From an uncultured Selenomonadales bacterium (lineage in GTDB: Bacteria > Bacillota > Negativicutes > Selenomonadales > Selenomonadaceae), in contig CALFJB010000102.1 in NCBI GenBank assembly GCA_937877565.1, forward strand, positions 1 through 40,487: a DNA stretch of 40,487 nt, in the 5' to 3' direction. The notes under the pieces are model-generated. The model ran no database searches. It worked only from the letters and a program-made list of their open reading frames with translations, and was not told where the DNA came from. Of the stretch, positions 9,507 to 15,315 are shown piece after piece; position 1 is the stretch's first letter; each line of letters opens with the position of its first letter. Made by a program: the position numbers and the translations under genes.

Positions 9507-10016
9507 ATGATAACTGAAACTGATTTATCGATACTTGCCGATATAATCGAAAAAATGCCCGGCGGCTTTTTTATCTACAGTAACGACGAAAAGCAAACGG
9601 TTCTGTATGTGAATGATGTTATGCTTGATATTTTCGGTTGCAAAGATTGGGCAGAATTTACAGCCTTAACCGGCAACACTTTTAAAGGGCTTGTACACCC
9701 TGAAGATTATGAAAAAGTCAACGCCTCGATTAACAAGCAAATTGCCACACACGCAAAAGAAATGGATTATGTTGAGTACAGAATCATTCGCAAAGACGGC
9801 TCTATTCGTTGGGTTGACGACTTCGGACGCTTGGCACACAGCCGCGCCTATGGCGATGTTTTTTATGTTTTCATTCATGATATTACTGATTTTCACGACG
9901 CACGCGAAGAAAATATGAAATTGAAAAAGTTAGTCAAAATGCAAGCAAACGCTGATTCAAAGCCCGTAAATAAGAATAAAAAAAGACGTAACCAATTAGC
10001 GAAAATCAAAAAGTAA
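9507..10016 (+). CDS. Stand-alone PAS-domain protein with basic tail
   Basis: A 169-aa protein: a single PAS_3-type sensor domain (about 1-130; landmarks MPGGFFIY, YVNDVMLDIFGC, GLVHPEDY, YRIIRKDGSIRWVDDFG, FYVFIHDIT), a short helix, and a lysine/arginine-rich C-terminus NKNKKRRNQLAKIKK. It has no kinase, cyclase or output domain. The ATG at 9507 is preferred over the GTG at 9498 because the latter overlaps the ribosome site GAGAGG. The PAS domain is about two-thirds identical to the first PAS of the kinase that follows 36 bases later, so the pair arose by tandem duplication. It may act as a PAS partner or modulator of that kinase (inference). Confidence 0.8.
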   Translation: MITETDLSILADIIEKMPGGFFIYSNDEKQTVLYVNDVMLDIFGCKDWAEFTALTGNTFKGLVHPEDYEKVNASINKQIATHAKEMDYVEYRIIRKDGSIRWVDDFGRLAHSRAYGDVFYVFIHDITDFHDAREENMKLKKLVKMQANADSKPVNKNKKRRNQLAKIKK

Positions 10017-10052
10017 AAAAATTTTCCCTAAAATGCGCGAGGGTGTGTGCTG

Positions 10053-12089
10053 ATGGTAGCTGTAGAAACTGATTTGCCAATTTTGGAAAACATAACTGAT
10101 AAAATGCCCGGCGGCTTTTTCATTTACCGCGCCGACGAAAAGGAAGAGCTTTTATACGTCAATGATGTAATGCTGGAAATTTTCGGCTGTGAAACTTTGG
10201 ACGAATTTAAAAATTTAACCGGCAATACTTTTCAAGGAATTGTACACCCGGACGATTTAAACGCCGTGCAAGAATCTATCAAGGAACAAATTGCAACGCA
10301 CGATAAAAAAATTGACTACGTGGAATACAGAATTATTCGCAAAGATGGCAGTATTCGCTGGGTTGATGATTTTGGGAGTTTCACTCATACCAAAAATTAC
10401 GGCGATGTTTTTTACGTTTTCATTCGTGATATTACTGAAATGCACTTGGCGCGGGTGGAAAGTCAACGCCGCGAAAAAGTTATTGAAGGCTTGAGTATTG
10501 GTTTTAATTCGATTTATCTTTTGAATCTTGATACGGGTACAATGCGCCCCTACCGCCTGTCAACGGGAAATTTTAAGCGGCTTACTCAAGAATTGGGATT
10601 GACTGACAAAGAAAAAATCAGTTGGCGGGATATTTTGCCGCTGTACGCAGAAAGATACGTTTTGCCGGAAGATAAAGCAATTTACTTGAAAGAAATTGCC
10701 GTTGATAGAGTTCGTGAAAGGTTGCAGGTTGAATCTTCCTACACCGTAACTTATCGCCGCAAAAGTATTGACGAAAAAATTTTGTATACCGAAATGTTAA
10801 TTGCGCGTGTCGAAGAAAAAAATTTTACCCGCCACGTTGTTATGGGTTATCGTGATGTTACCGAACATTTTAACAAAATGCGTCGGGAGCTTGCCGAAAA
10901 AATGAATATGGAAATGGAATTGGAACGCGAAAAACACGCTAATGAAGTTAAATCTTCCTTCCTGTTCAATATTTCGCACGATATTAGAACGCCTATGAAC
11001 GCAATTATGGGATTTACCGAGCTTGCAAAAAATCATATTAAAGACCCCGTGAAATTGACTAACTATCTTAAAAAAGTTGACGAGGCGAATCATCATTTAA
11101 TTTCGCTGATTGACGACCTTTTGGAAATGAGCCGAATTGATTATGGCAGAATTGAACTTAAATCTGAACCTTGCAACCTTCAGCAACAAATTAACACCGT
11201 GCTTGATATGTTCCGCCCGCAAATTGACGAAAAGCATCTTAGACTTGAAGAAGATTTAAATTTGCCGAATGGTGAAGTTTTTCTTGACGCAGTTAGATTT
11301 CGCCGCGTAATGGGAAATTTACTTAGCAACGCGGTAAAATTTACGCCCGCAAAAGGTACGATTAAAATTTCTGCCAAACGCAAGCAAATTTCTGATTCAG
11401 GTTATGCACGTTATCAATTTTCGGTTGCTGATACGGGCGTTGGTATGACTGACGATTTTATGAAAAAAATGTACGACGCCTTTGAACGCGAAAATAATTC
11501 CACGAAAACCGGCTATATCGGTACGGGCTTGGGTCTTTCAATCACGAAAAAACTTTTGGACGTTATGGGCGGTTCAATTTCCGTGAAAAGCAAAAAGGGC
11601 GAAGGCTCCACTTTCACAGTCGATTTGCCTTTGAAACTCGTTGAACATACCCCGCAAAATGAAACTGTTGAAGAGTCCAAAATTCCCAAACATTCCGGCG
11701 AATATCGAATTTTGCTTGTTGAAGATATTGAAGTTAATCGACTGCTTGCCGAAACAATTTTGACAGAATCCGGCTTTTTGGTTGAATCTGTTCCCGACGG
11801 CTCGGACGCGGTGGAAATTATTAAAAGCCGCCCTGTTTGGTACTACGATTTAGTTTTGATGGATATTCAAATGCCGGTTATGAATGGCTATGAGGCTACG
11901 CGCTCCATTCGTGCGCTGAATCGTGAAGACACAAATATTTTGCCAATTATCGCACTTAGTGCAAACGCCCGCGAAGAGGATAAAAAAATGAGCCTTGAAA
12001 GTGGAATGAATTTTCACGTTGCAAAGCCTTTCGATATTGCGCACTTGATGGCGACGATTGACGAATATATTTCTAATTCAAAGACTTAA
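10053..12089 (+). CDS. Hybrid sensor histidine kinase (PAS-PAS-HisKA-HATPase-REC)
   Basis: A 678-aa cytoplasmic kinase with no membrane segment. Domain order: PAS (about 8-130), a second PAS-like region (about 140-270, ending MGYRDVTEHF), HisKA with the phospho-acceptor in FNISHDIRTPMNAIMG (His309), HATPase with N box NLLSNAVKFTP, G1 ADTGVGM and G2 GTGLGLSI, and a receiver domain starting ILLVEDIEVNR with phospho-acceptor Asp604 in LVLMDIQMPVMNG and a KPF near the end. ATG 10053 is chosen over GTG 10047 for its 9-base spacing to GCGAGGG. No separate response regulator or phosphotransfer protein lies nearby, so its output partner is unknown. Confidence 0.92.
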   Translation: MVAVETDLPILENITDKMPGGFFIYRADEKEELLYVNDVMLEIFGCETLDEFKNLTGNTFQGIVHPDDLNAVQESIKEQIATHDKKIDYVEYRIIRKDGSIRWVDDFGSFTHTKNYGDVFYVFIRDITEMHLARVESQRREKVIEGLSIGFNSIYLLNLDTGTMRPYRLSTGNFKRLTQELGLTDKEKISWRDILPLYAERYVLPEDKAIYLKEIAVDRVRERLQVESSYTVTYRRKSIDEKILYTEMLIARVEEKNFTRHVVMGYRDVTEHFNKMRRELAEKMNMEMELEREKHANEVKSSFLFNISHDIRTPMNAIMGFTELAKNHIKDPVKLTNYLKKVDEANHHLISLIDDLLEMSRIDYGRIELKSEPCNLQQQINTVLDMFRPQIDEKHLRLEEDLNLPNGEVFLDAVRFRRVMGNLLSNAVKFTPAKGTIKISAKRKQISDSGYARYQFSVADTGVGMTDDFMKKMYDAFERENNSTKTGYIGTGLGLSITKKLLDVMGGSISVKSKKGEGSTFTVDLPLKLVEHTPQNETVEESKIPKHSGEYRILLVEDIEVNRLLAETILTESGFLVESVPDGSDAVEIIKSRPVWYYDLVLMDIQMPVMNGYEATRSIRALNREDTNILPIIALSANAREEDKKMSLESGMNFHVAKPFDIAHLMATIDEYISNSKT

Positions 12090-12101
12090 AATGGTGATTT
12101 T

Positions 12102-13964
12102 ATGACAAATTTTTTTGAATATCTGCAGAATCTGCTGAAACAAGACAGCAGATTTTTTTCTGTTGACGGGCAATTTTTACGAAATGCAACCGCCGAAGCC
12201 GCTATGAAGTACGACGAAAATTTATTACAAATTCTGCTTGACGACGCCAAAACTGCCAAAAAATTTTTTGCTGAAGTTAATGGCAGGCAAATTTTTAAAA
12301 TGCAGCAATTTGTTTGGATGGTTAATAACCGCGAATTTTTGCCCGGCAGTTACACGCGCTTTAAAAATAAAATTGGGCTTGTCGATGAGCGCGGCGATTT
12401 TATTTCAGAAAGTGGCAACGTCGAAATGGTTTTTCCCTACAAAGATTGCGTACTTGAGGGCGGGCAAACTAAGGACGACCAAAAACGCAGTGAAATTTTT
12501 TATAATGAATTGCTGGCAAGTGATGACGTTGACAGACTTTTTGAGCCAAAAGTTTTAACCTGCGCGAAAAAATTTTCAGCTGACGGCGTCGAAACTGTTA
12601 CAAATTTCTCTGATACTGACAATTTGATAATCAAGGGAAATAATTTGCTTGCCGTTGCCTCACTGTTGCCGCGTTTTCAAAATAAAATCAAGTGCATTTA
12701 TATCGACGTGCCGTATAATACCGGCAATGATTCTTTCGGCTACAATGACCGCTTTAATCATTCAAGTTGGCTGACGTTTATGAAAAATCGCCTCGATTTG
12801 GCGAAAAAACTTTTGCGTAATGACGGCTCTATTTGGATTTCCATTGACGACGACGAACAAGCCTATTTGAAAATTTTGTGCGATGAGCTTTTTGGACGTG
12901 AAAATTTTTTGGCAACGGTAATTTGGGAACGTGCTTACGCGCCTGTTAATTTGAAGAAAAATTTTTCAAGGAGTCACGATTATATAATTTGTTACGCAAA
13001 AAATATTTCGCAATTTCATTTAAACGGCTTGCCGCGCACTGCTGAAACTGACGTACAATATAAAAATCCTGACAACGACCCTCGCGGCTTATGGCGTCCA
13101 GATAATTTATCAGTTGGTCCCGCCGTTGAAAGTAATATTTATGAAATTATAACGCCGGGCGGGCGAAAAGTTTTGCCGCCAAAAGGTTACAGCTGGCGAT
13201 ATTCAAAAGAAAGATTTGCTGAAATGGTTGCAGATAACAGAATTTCTTTTGGTAATGGAAATATTGTACCGCGTATCAAAAGATTTTTATCAGAAGTGAA
13301 ACAAAGTATAACGCCAATGACACTTTGGAGATATGACGAAGTAGGACACACTGACGAATCAAAGAAAGAAATTAAGGCGTTGAATTTGGCTGAAGTTTTT
13401 ACTACGCCAAAACCTGAACGCTTGATAGAAAGAATTTTGACGCTTGCGACGGTTGAAGGCGATATAGTTTTAGATAATTTTTTAGGCAGCGGCACAACTG
13501 CGGCGGTTGCTCATAAGATGAAACGGCAATACATAGGCGTTGAGCAAATGGATTATATCGAAACTGTAACGGTTGAGCGGCTGAAAAAAGTTATAGCGGG
13601 CGAAGGCGGCGGAATTTCAAAGGCGGTAAATTGGAGCGGCGGCGGCAGTTTCATTTACTGCGAATTGGCGAAATTGAATCAAAACTTTGTAGAGGAAATA
13701 CAAGCGGCAAAAACTTTTGAAACAATCTGGGAAATTTATCAGAAAATGGTTGAAAGCGGCTACATCAGCTACAAGGTAAATCCTGCAGATATTGACGCGG
13801 CGGTAGACGATTTTAAAGAGTTGACGCTTGAGAATCAGCAACGCTTTTTAATGGAGCTGCTGGATAAAAATTTATTGTACGTGAATTACTGCGATATTGA
13901 CGATGAAGACTTTGCAATTAGTGATGCTGATAAAAAATTTTCGCGCAGTTTTTATAATGTTTAG
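12102..13964 (+). CDS. Type III-like (Mod) adenine DNA methyltransferase, orphan
   Basis: A 620-aa beta-class N6-adenine methyltransferase. The catalytic motif IV precedes motif I, as in type III Mod subunits: KCIYIDVPYNTGND with D202-V-P-Y205, then VLDNFLGSGTTAAVAHKM (Asp458 to Thr466) for SAM binding. LLRNDGSIWISIDDDEQ and the N-terminal LIIKGNNLLAV also fit Mod. The usual tetrapeptide is DPPY; here the second residue is Val (codon GTG), which would take at least two base changes from a Pro codon, so it is not a simple read error. No Res helicase-nuclease subunit lies nearby, so it is either a solitary methylase or a remnant of a type III system. It starts 12 bases after the kinase stop. 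Confidence 0.85.
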   Translation: MTNFFEYLQNLLKQDSRFFSVDGQFLRNATAEAAMKYDENLLQILLDDAKTAKKFFAEVNGRQIFKMQQFVWMVNNREFLPGSYTRFKNKIGLVDERGDFISESGNVEMVFPYKDCVLEGGQTKDDQKRSEIFYNELLASDDVDRLFEPKVLTCAKKFSADGVETVTNFSDTDNLIIKGNNLLAVASLLPRFQNKIKCIYIDVPYNTGNDSFGYNDRFNHSSWLTFMKNRLDLAKKLLRNDGSIWISIDDDEQAYLKILCDELFGRENFLATVIWERAYAPVNLKKNFSRSHDYIICYAKNISQFHLNGLPRTAETDVQYKNPDNDPRGLWRPDNLSVGPAVESNIYEIITPGGRKVLPPKGYSWRYSKERFAEMVADNRISFGNGNIVPRIKRFLSEVKQSITPMTLWRYDEVGHTDESKKEIKALNLAEVFTTPKPERLIERILTLATVEGDIVLDNFLGSGTTAAVAHKMKRQYIGVEQMDYIETVTVERLKKVIAGEGGGISKAVNWSGGGSFIYCELAKLNQNFVEEIQAAKTFETIWEIYQKMVESGYISYKVNPADIDAAVDDFKELTLENQQRFLMELLDKNLLYVNYCDIDDEDFAISDADKKFSRSFYNV

Positions 13965-13966
13965 AC

Positions 13967-13995
13967 TTGCAAAAATTTTAGTTACGTGTTAATAT
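13967..13995 (+). promoter_or_regulatory. Antisense (RNA II-like) promoter, copy 1
   Basis: TTGCAA (13967-13972), 17-bp spacer, TAATAT (13990-13995), reading toward the peptide gene on the opposite strand. The same hexamers and spacing recur in copy 2 (14327-14355), with one base change inside the spacer, which supports function. Confidence 0.75.
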
Positions 13996-14017
13996 TTCAA
14001 CGTGAAATAGAAAATAA

Positions 14018-14037
14018 ACGGTCTGCAAAAAAATCCA
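14018..14037 (+). repeat. Direct repeat pairing antitoxin RNA 1 with toxin mRNA 1
   Basis: ACGGTCTGC followed by seven A and TCCA; its partner at 14201-14219 reads ACGGTCTCC, six A and TCCA. The two differ by one substitution and one A. Similarity fades beyond, toward the toxin ribosome site. No such match exists to copy 2. Confidence 0.7.
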
Positions 14038-14056
14038 AATAAGTCACAGGCGCAAG

Positions 14057-14095
14057 AAAAATCCCCCAAGACCTCTGCTTAAGGCAACTTGGGGG
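14057..14095. terminator. Shared terminator stem between convergent RNAs, copy 1
   Basis: CCCCCAAG (14063-14070) pairs with CTTGGGGG (14088-14095). On the minus strand the stem is followed by ATTTTTC, a good terminator for the toxin transcript; on the plus strand it is followed by TTGCGTC, a weaker one. Confidence 0.7.
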
Positions 14096-14121
14096 TTGCG
14101 TCTACTTGAAACGCGATCTAA

Positions 14122-14223
14122 TTACTGCCATTTCTTTAAGAGCTTTTTAATCCAACCTACTGCGAGTTCGGAAAGGATTTTAGCTCCTGTTAATTCGAGG
14201 ACGGTCTCCAAAAAATCCAGCAT
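14122..14223 (-). CDS. 33-aa amphipathic peptide, candidate type I toxin, copy 1
   Basis: A short gene of 34 codons on the minus strand. The peptide starts MLDFLETVLELTGAKILSEL and ends VGWIKKLLKKWQ: leucine/isoleucine-rich with acidic residues in the first half and a lysine cluster at the end, which would form an amphipathic helix. A perfect Shine-Dalgarno GGAGG (14232-14236) lies 8 bases before the ATG, and the gene has its own consensus promoter, 5' hairpin and terminator. A paralogue of exactly the same length lies at 14513-14614; the shared residues include DF, TVLE, TGAK and KLL. Length and locus plan match Fst-type toxins, but the sequence is not Fst and is more like amphipathic TisB-type peptides. 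Toxicity is inferred. Confidence 0.75.
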   Translation of the reverse strand: MLDFLETVLELTGAKILSELAVGWIKKLLKKWQ

Positions 14224-14231
14224 TGTTATCA

Positions 14232-14267
14232 CCTCCTAACCGTCACCAATCTAGAGGCGGTAACCAA
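14232..14267 (-). promoter_or_regulatory. 5' leader hairpin of toxin mRNA, copy 1
   Basis: On the minus strand GTTACC (14264-14259) pairs with GGTGAC (14247-14242), one G-U pair, at the very 5' end of the predicted mRNA and directly before GGAGG (14236-14232). The loop contains CCTC, able to pair with the ribosome site. It may restrain translation, as the 5' stem-loop of par RNA I does. Confidence 0.6.
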
Positions 14268-14272
14268 TGCTT

Positions 14273-14301
14273 ATTTTATTGCAGCGAAAAATTTTTGTCA
14301 A
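14273..14301 (-). promoter_or_regulatory. Toxin promoter, copy 1
   Basis: On the minus strand TTGACA (14301-14296), 17-bp spacer, TAAAAT (14278-14273). It is repeated with the same hexamers and spacing in copy 2. The predicted start site is near 14267, about 43 bases before the ATG. Confidence 0.8.
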
Positions 14302-14326
14302 CGCGGCTTAAAGCTAGTCAAAAGAC

Positions 14327-14355
14327 TTGCAAAAATTTTGGTTACGTGTTAATAT
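14327..14355 (+). promoter_or_regulatory. Antisense (RNA II-like) promoter, copy 2
   Basis: TTGCAA (14327-14332), 17-bp spacer, TAATAT (14350-14355). It lies 360 bp from the copy 1 promoter and differs from it by one base inside the spacer. Confidence 0.75.
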
Positions 14356-14391
14356 TTCAGCGTTAGAAAAAAAAATAAAAAAAAATATAAA

Positions 14392-14427
14392 CAGCACGGT
14401 TGAGAATAAAATCTAACATGGGTAACG
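14392..14427 (+). repeat. Direct repeat pairing antitoxin RNA 2 with toxin mRNA 2
   Basis: CAGCACGGT, GAGAATAAAATC, CAT and AAC occur in the same order at 14392-14427 and 14588-14622, with about five substitutions and two single-base indels over 36 positions. The match is specific to copy 2; the corresponding copy 1 repeat is a different sequence in the same place. Confidence 0.7.
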
Positions 14428-14439
14428 CAAGGCGCAAGG

Positions 14440-14483
14440 AAAACCCCCAAGACCTCTAAACGTTCAAACGAGGCTTGGGGGTT
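14440..14483. terminator. Shared terminator stem between convergent RNAs, copy 2
   Basis: AACCCCCAAG (14442-14451) pairs with CTTGGGGGTT (14474-14483); the stem extends past a bulged A through CCTC (14453-14456) and GAGG (14470-14473). A T-run follows on the minus strand (TTTTCC). Confidence 0.7.
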
Positions 14484-14512
14484 GCGTCTACCTGTGGGAC
14501 ACGACTTTCAGG

Positions 14513-14614
14513 CTACCGCAATTTGTGCAGGAGCTTCTCTATAGCTTTGCTGACAAAATCAGAAAGCAATTTTGCTCCCGTCATTTCCAGCACGGTGAGA
14601 ATAAAATCCCACAT
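14513..14614 (-). CDS. 33-aa amphipathic peptide, candidate type I toxin, copy 2
   Basis: A second 34-codon gene on the minus strand, paralogous to 14122-14223. The peptide starts MWDFILTVLEMTGAKLLSDF and ends KAIEKLLHKLR. The two peptides are about 40 percent identical, with most changes conservative (L/I, E/D), so they have diverged under constraint rather than as a recent copy. Ribosome site GGAGG (14628-14624) lies 9 bases before the ATG. It has its own promoter, leader hairpin, terminator and convergent antisense promoter. It is divergent from the RelE-like gene at 14732. Function is inferred from locus architecture only. Confidence 0.75.
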   Translation of the reverse strand: MWDFILTVLEMTGAKLLSDFVSKAIEKLLHKLR

Positions 14615-14623
14615 TAGGCAACA

Positions 14624-14659
14624 CCTCCTCTCTGTTACCAGTTTGGAGGCGGTAACCAA
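14624..14659 (-). promoter_or_regulatory. 5' leader hairpin of toxin mRNA, copy 2
   Basis: On the minus strand GTTACC (14656-14651) pairs perfectly with GGTAAC (14639-14634). The loop contains CCTCC, an exact complement of the GGAGG ribosome site downstream. Compared with copy 1, the A-to-G change keeps the stem through a G-U pair. Confidence 0.6.
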
Positions 14660-14664
14660 TGCTT

Positions 14665-14693
14665 ATTTTATTTTAGCGAAAAATTTTTGTCAA
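14665..14693 (-). promoter_or_regulatory. Toxin promoter, copy 2
   Basis: On the minus strand TTGACA (14693-14688), 17-bp spacer, TAAAAT (14670-14665). The flank AGCGAAAAATTTTTGTCAAC is shared with copy 1. Confidence 0.8.
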
Positions 14694-14731
14694 CGCGGCT
14701 TTTTCGCGCAATTTTCATGGAGATTTTGGTA

Positions 14732-15094
14732 ATGTTTAAAAAAATATGGCGGAAATTTATACACGGCAAAAAATTTGATGAGCAATGGCGAACACTCGGC
14801 TTAAATGACGACGATTTAAAAGATTTGCAAAAAATTTTGTTGGAAAATCCGAAAATTGGTGCAGTGATTCGGGGGACGGGAAGACTTCGCAAAATGCGTT
14901 TTGGCGTTGAAAATCGCGGCAAGTCTCACAGCGTCCGCGTCTGCTACGTAGATTTTGAAATTCACGGGATAATTTTTCTGATTATGGTATTTGCCAAAAA
15001 CGAAATGGAAAATTTATCAACTGAAGAAAAACATTCGATTAAAAATTTGATTGAGCGTCTTGAAAAATATTTTGAAGGAGCTGACAAAAAATGA
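14732..15094 (+). CDS. RelE/HigB-like type II toxin
   Basis: A 120-aa RelE/ParE-superfamily protein, an mRNA interferase by family. Features: LKDLQKILLENPKIGAVIRG, then TGRLRKMRF, a basic stretch ending SVRVCYVDF, and FLIMVFAKNEMENLS, the conserved core of HigB-2-like toxins. ATG 14732 was chosen because GGAG (14719-14722) lies 9 bases upstream; longer in-frame starts (14717, 14687) overlap the promoter of the neighbouring peptide gene. Its stop codon overlaps the next start (ATGA at 15091), so toxin and antitoxin are translationally coupled, toxin first, as in higBA. Confidence 0.85.
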   Translation: MFKKIWRKFIHGKKFDEQWRTLGLNDDDLKDLQKILLENPKIGAVIRGTGRLRKMRFGVENRGKSHSVRVCYVDFEIHGIIFLIMVFAKNEMENLSTEEKHSIKNLIERLEKYFEGADKK

Positions 15095-15273
15095 GTAAAG
15101 CGTTTGAAATGATTTCTGATTCACTGAATGAAATTATTGACGACTTGGAAAAAACCGGCGGCAAAAATCTTAATCGTGAAATTTTGGAAACTGAAGAAAA
15201 GCAAAAAGTTGATGTCGAAAAGTTTTTCAGTTTAAATACAAATTTTCTGAAATTGACAACCGCGCCGAAATAA
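15091..15273 (+). CDS. Antitoxin of the RelE-like toxin, truncated before its HTH
   Basis: A 60-aa protein. The N-terminal part (MSKAFEMISDSLNEIIDDLE to about residue 40) resembles HigA-2-like antitoxins, which normally continue into a helix-turn-helix DNA-binding domain (about 95-130 aa in total). Here the chain ends after an unrelated tail, SLNTNFLKLTTAPK, and the codons for that tail contain the -35 element of the pckA promoter. A deletion probably joined the antitoxin gene to the pckA upstream region. It may still bind the toxin but should not bind DNA, so autorepression is likely lost (inference). Confidence 0.6.
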   Translation: MSKAFEMISDSLNEIIDDLEKTGGKNLNREILETEEKQKVDVEKFFSLNTNFLKLTTAPK

Positions 15274-15281
15274 GCTATTAT
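15253..15281 (+). promoter_or_regulatory. Promoter of pckA
   Basis: TTGACA (15253-15258), 17-bp spacer, TATTAT (15276-15281). The -35 element lies inside the end of the truncated antitoxin gene. Confidence 0.8.
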
Positions 15282-15315
15282 CTATCTGTTATTAAAATTT
15301 TGGAGGTTTGATATA

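Larger units (their letters stand above)
14002..14100 (+). ncRNA. Predicted antisense antitoxin RNA, copy 1
   Basis: Inferred transcript of about 100 nt from the promoter at 13967 to the shared terminator stem (14063-14095). It carries a 20-nt block (14018-14037) nearly identical to the plus-strand sequence over codons 2-8 of the peptide gene (14201-14219), so the RNA is complementary to the toxin mRNA there and again through the terminator stem-loop. This matches RNA II of the Enterococcus par locus. Ends are estimates; the plus-strand T-run after the stem is weak. Confidence 0.55.
14362..14488 (+). ncRNA. Predicted antisense antitoxin RNA, copy 2
   Basis: Inferred transcript of about 125 nt ending at the terminator stem 14442-14483. 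It carries a block (14392-14427) that repeats the plus-strand sequence over the start codon and first nine codons of the copy 2 peptide gene (14588-14622), including the complement of the ATG at 14417-14419. It would therefore cover the toxin translation start. Ends are estimates. Confidence 0.55.

Noticed and set aside
14475..14732. 85-codon open frame on the plus strand across peptide copy 2
   Set aside because: It has no ribosome site, runs through the terminator stem and the opposite-strand peptide gene and promoter, and has no counterpart in copy 1.
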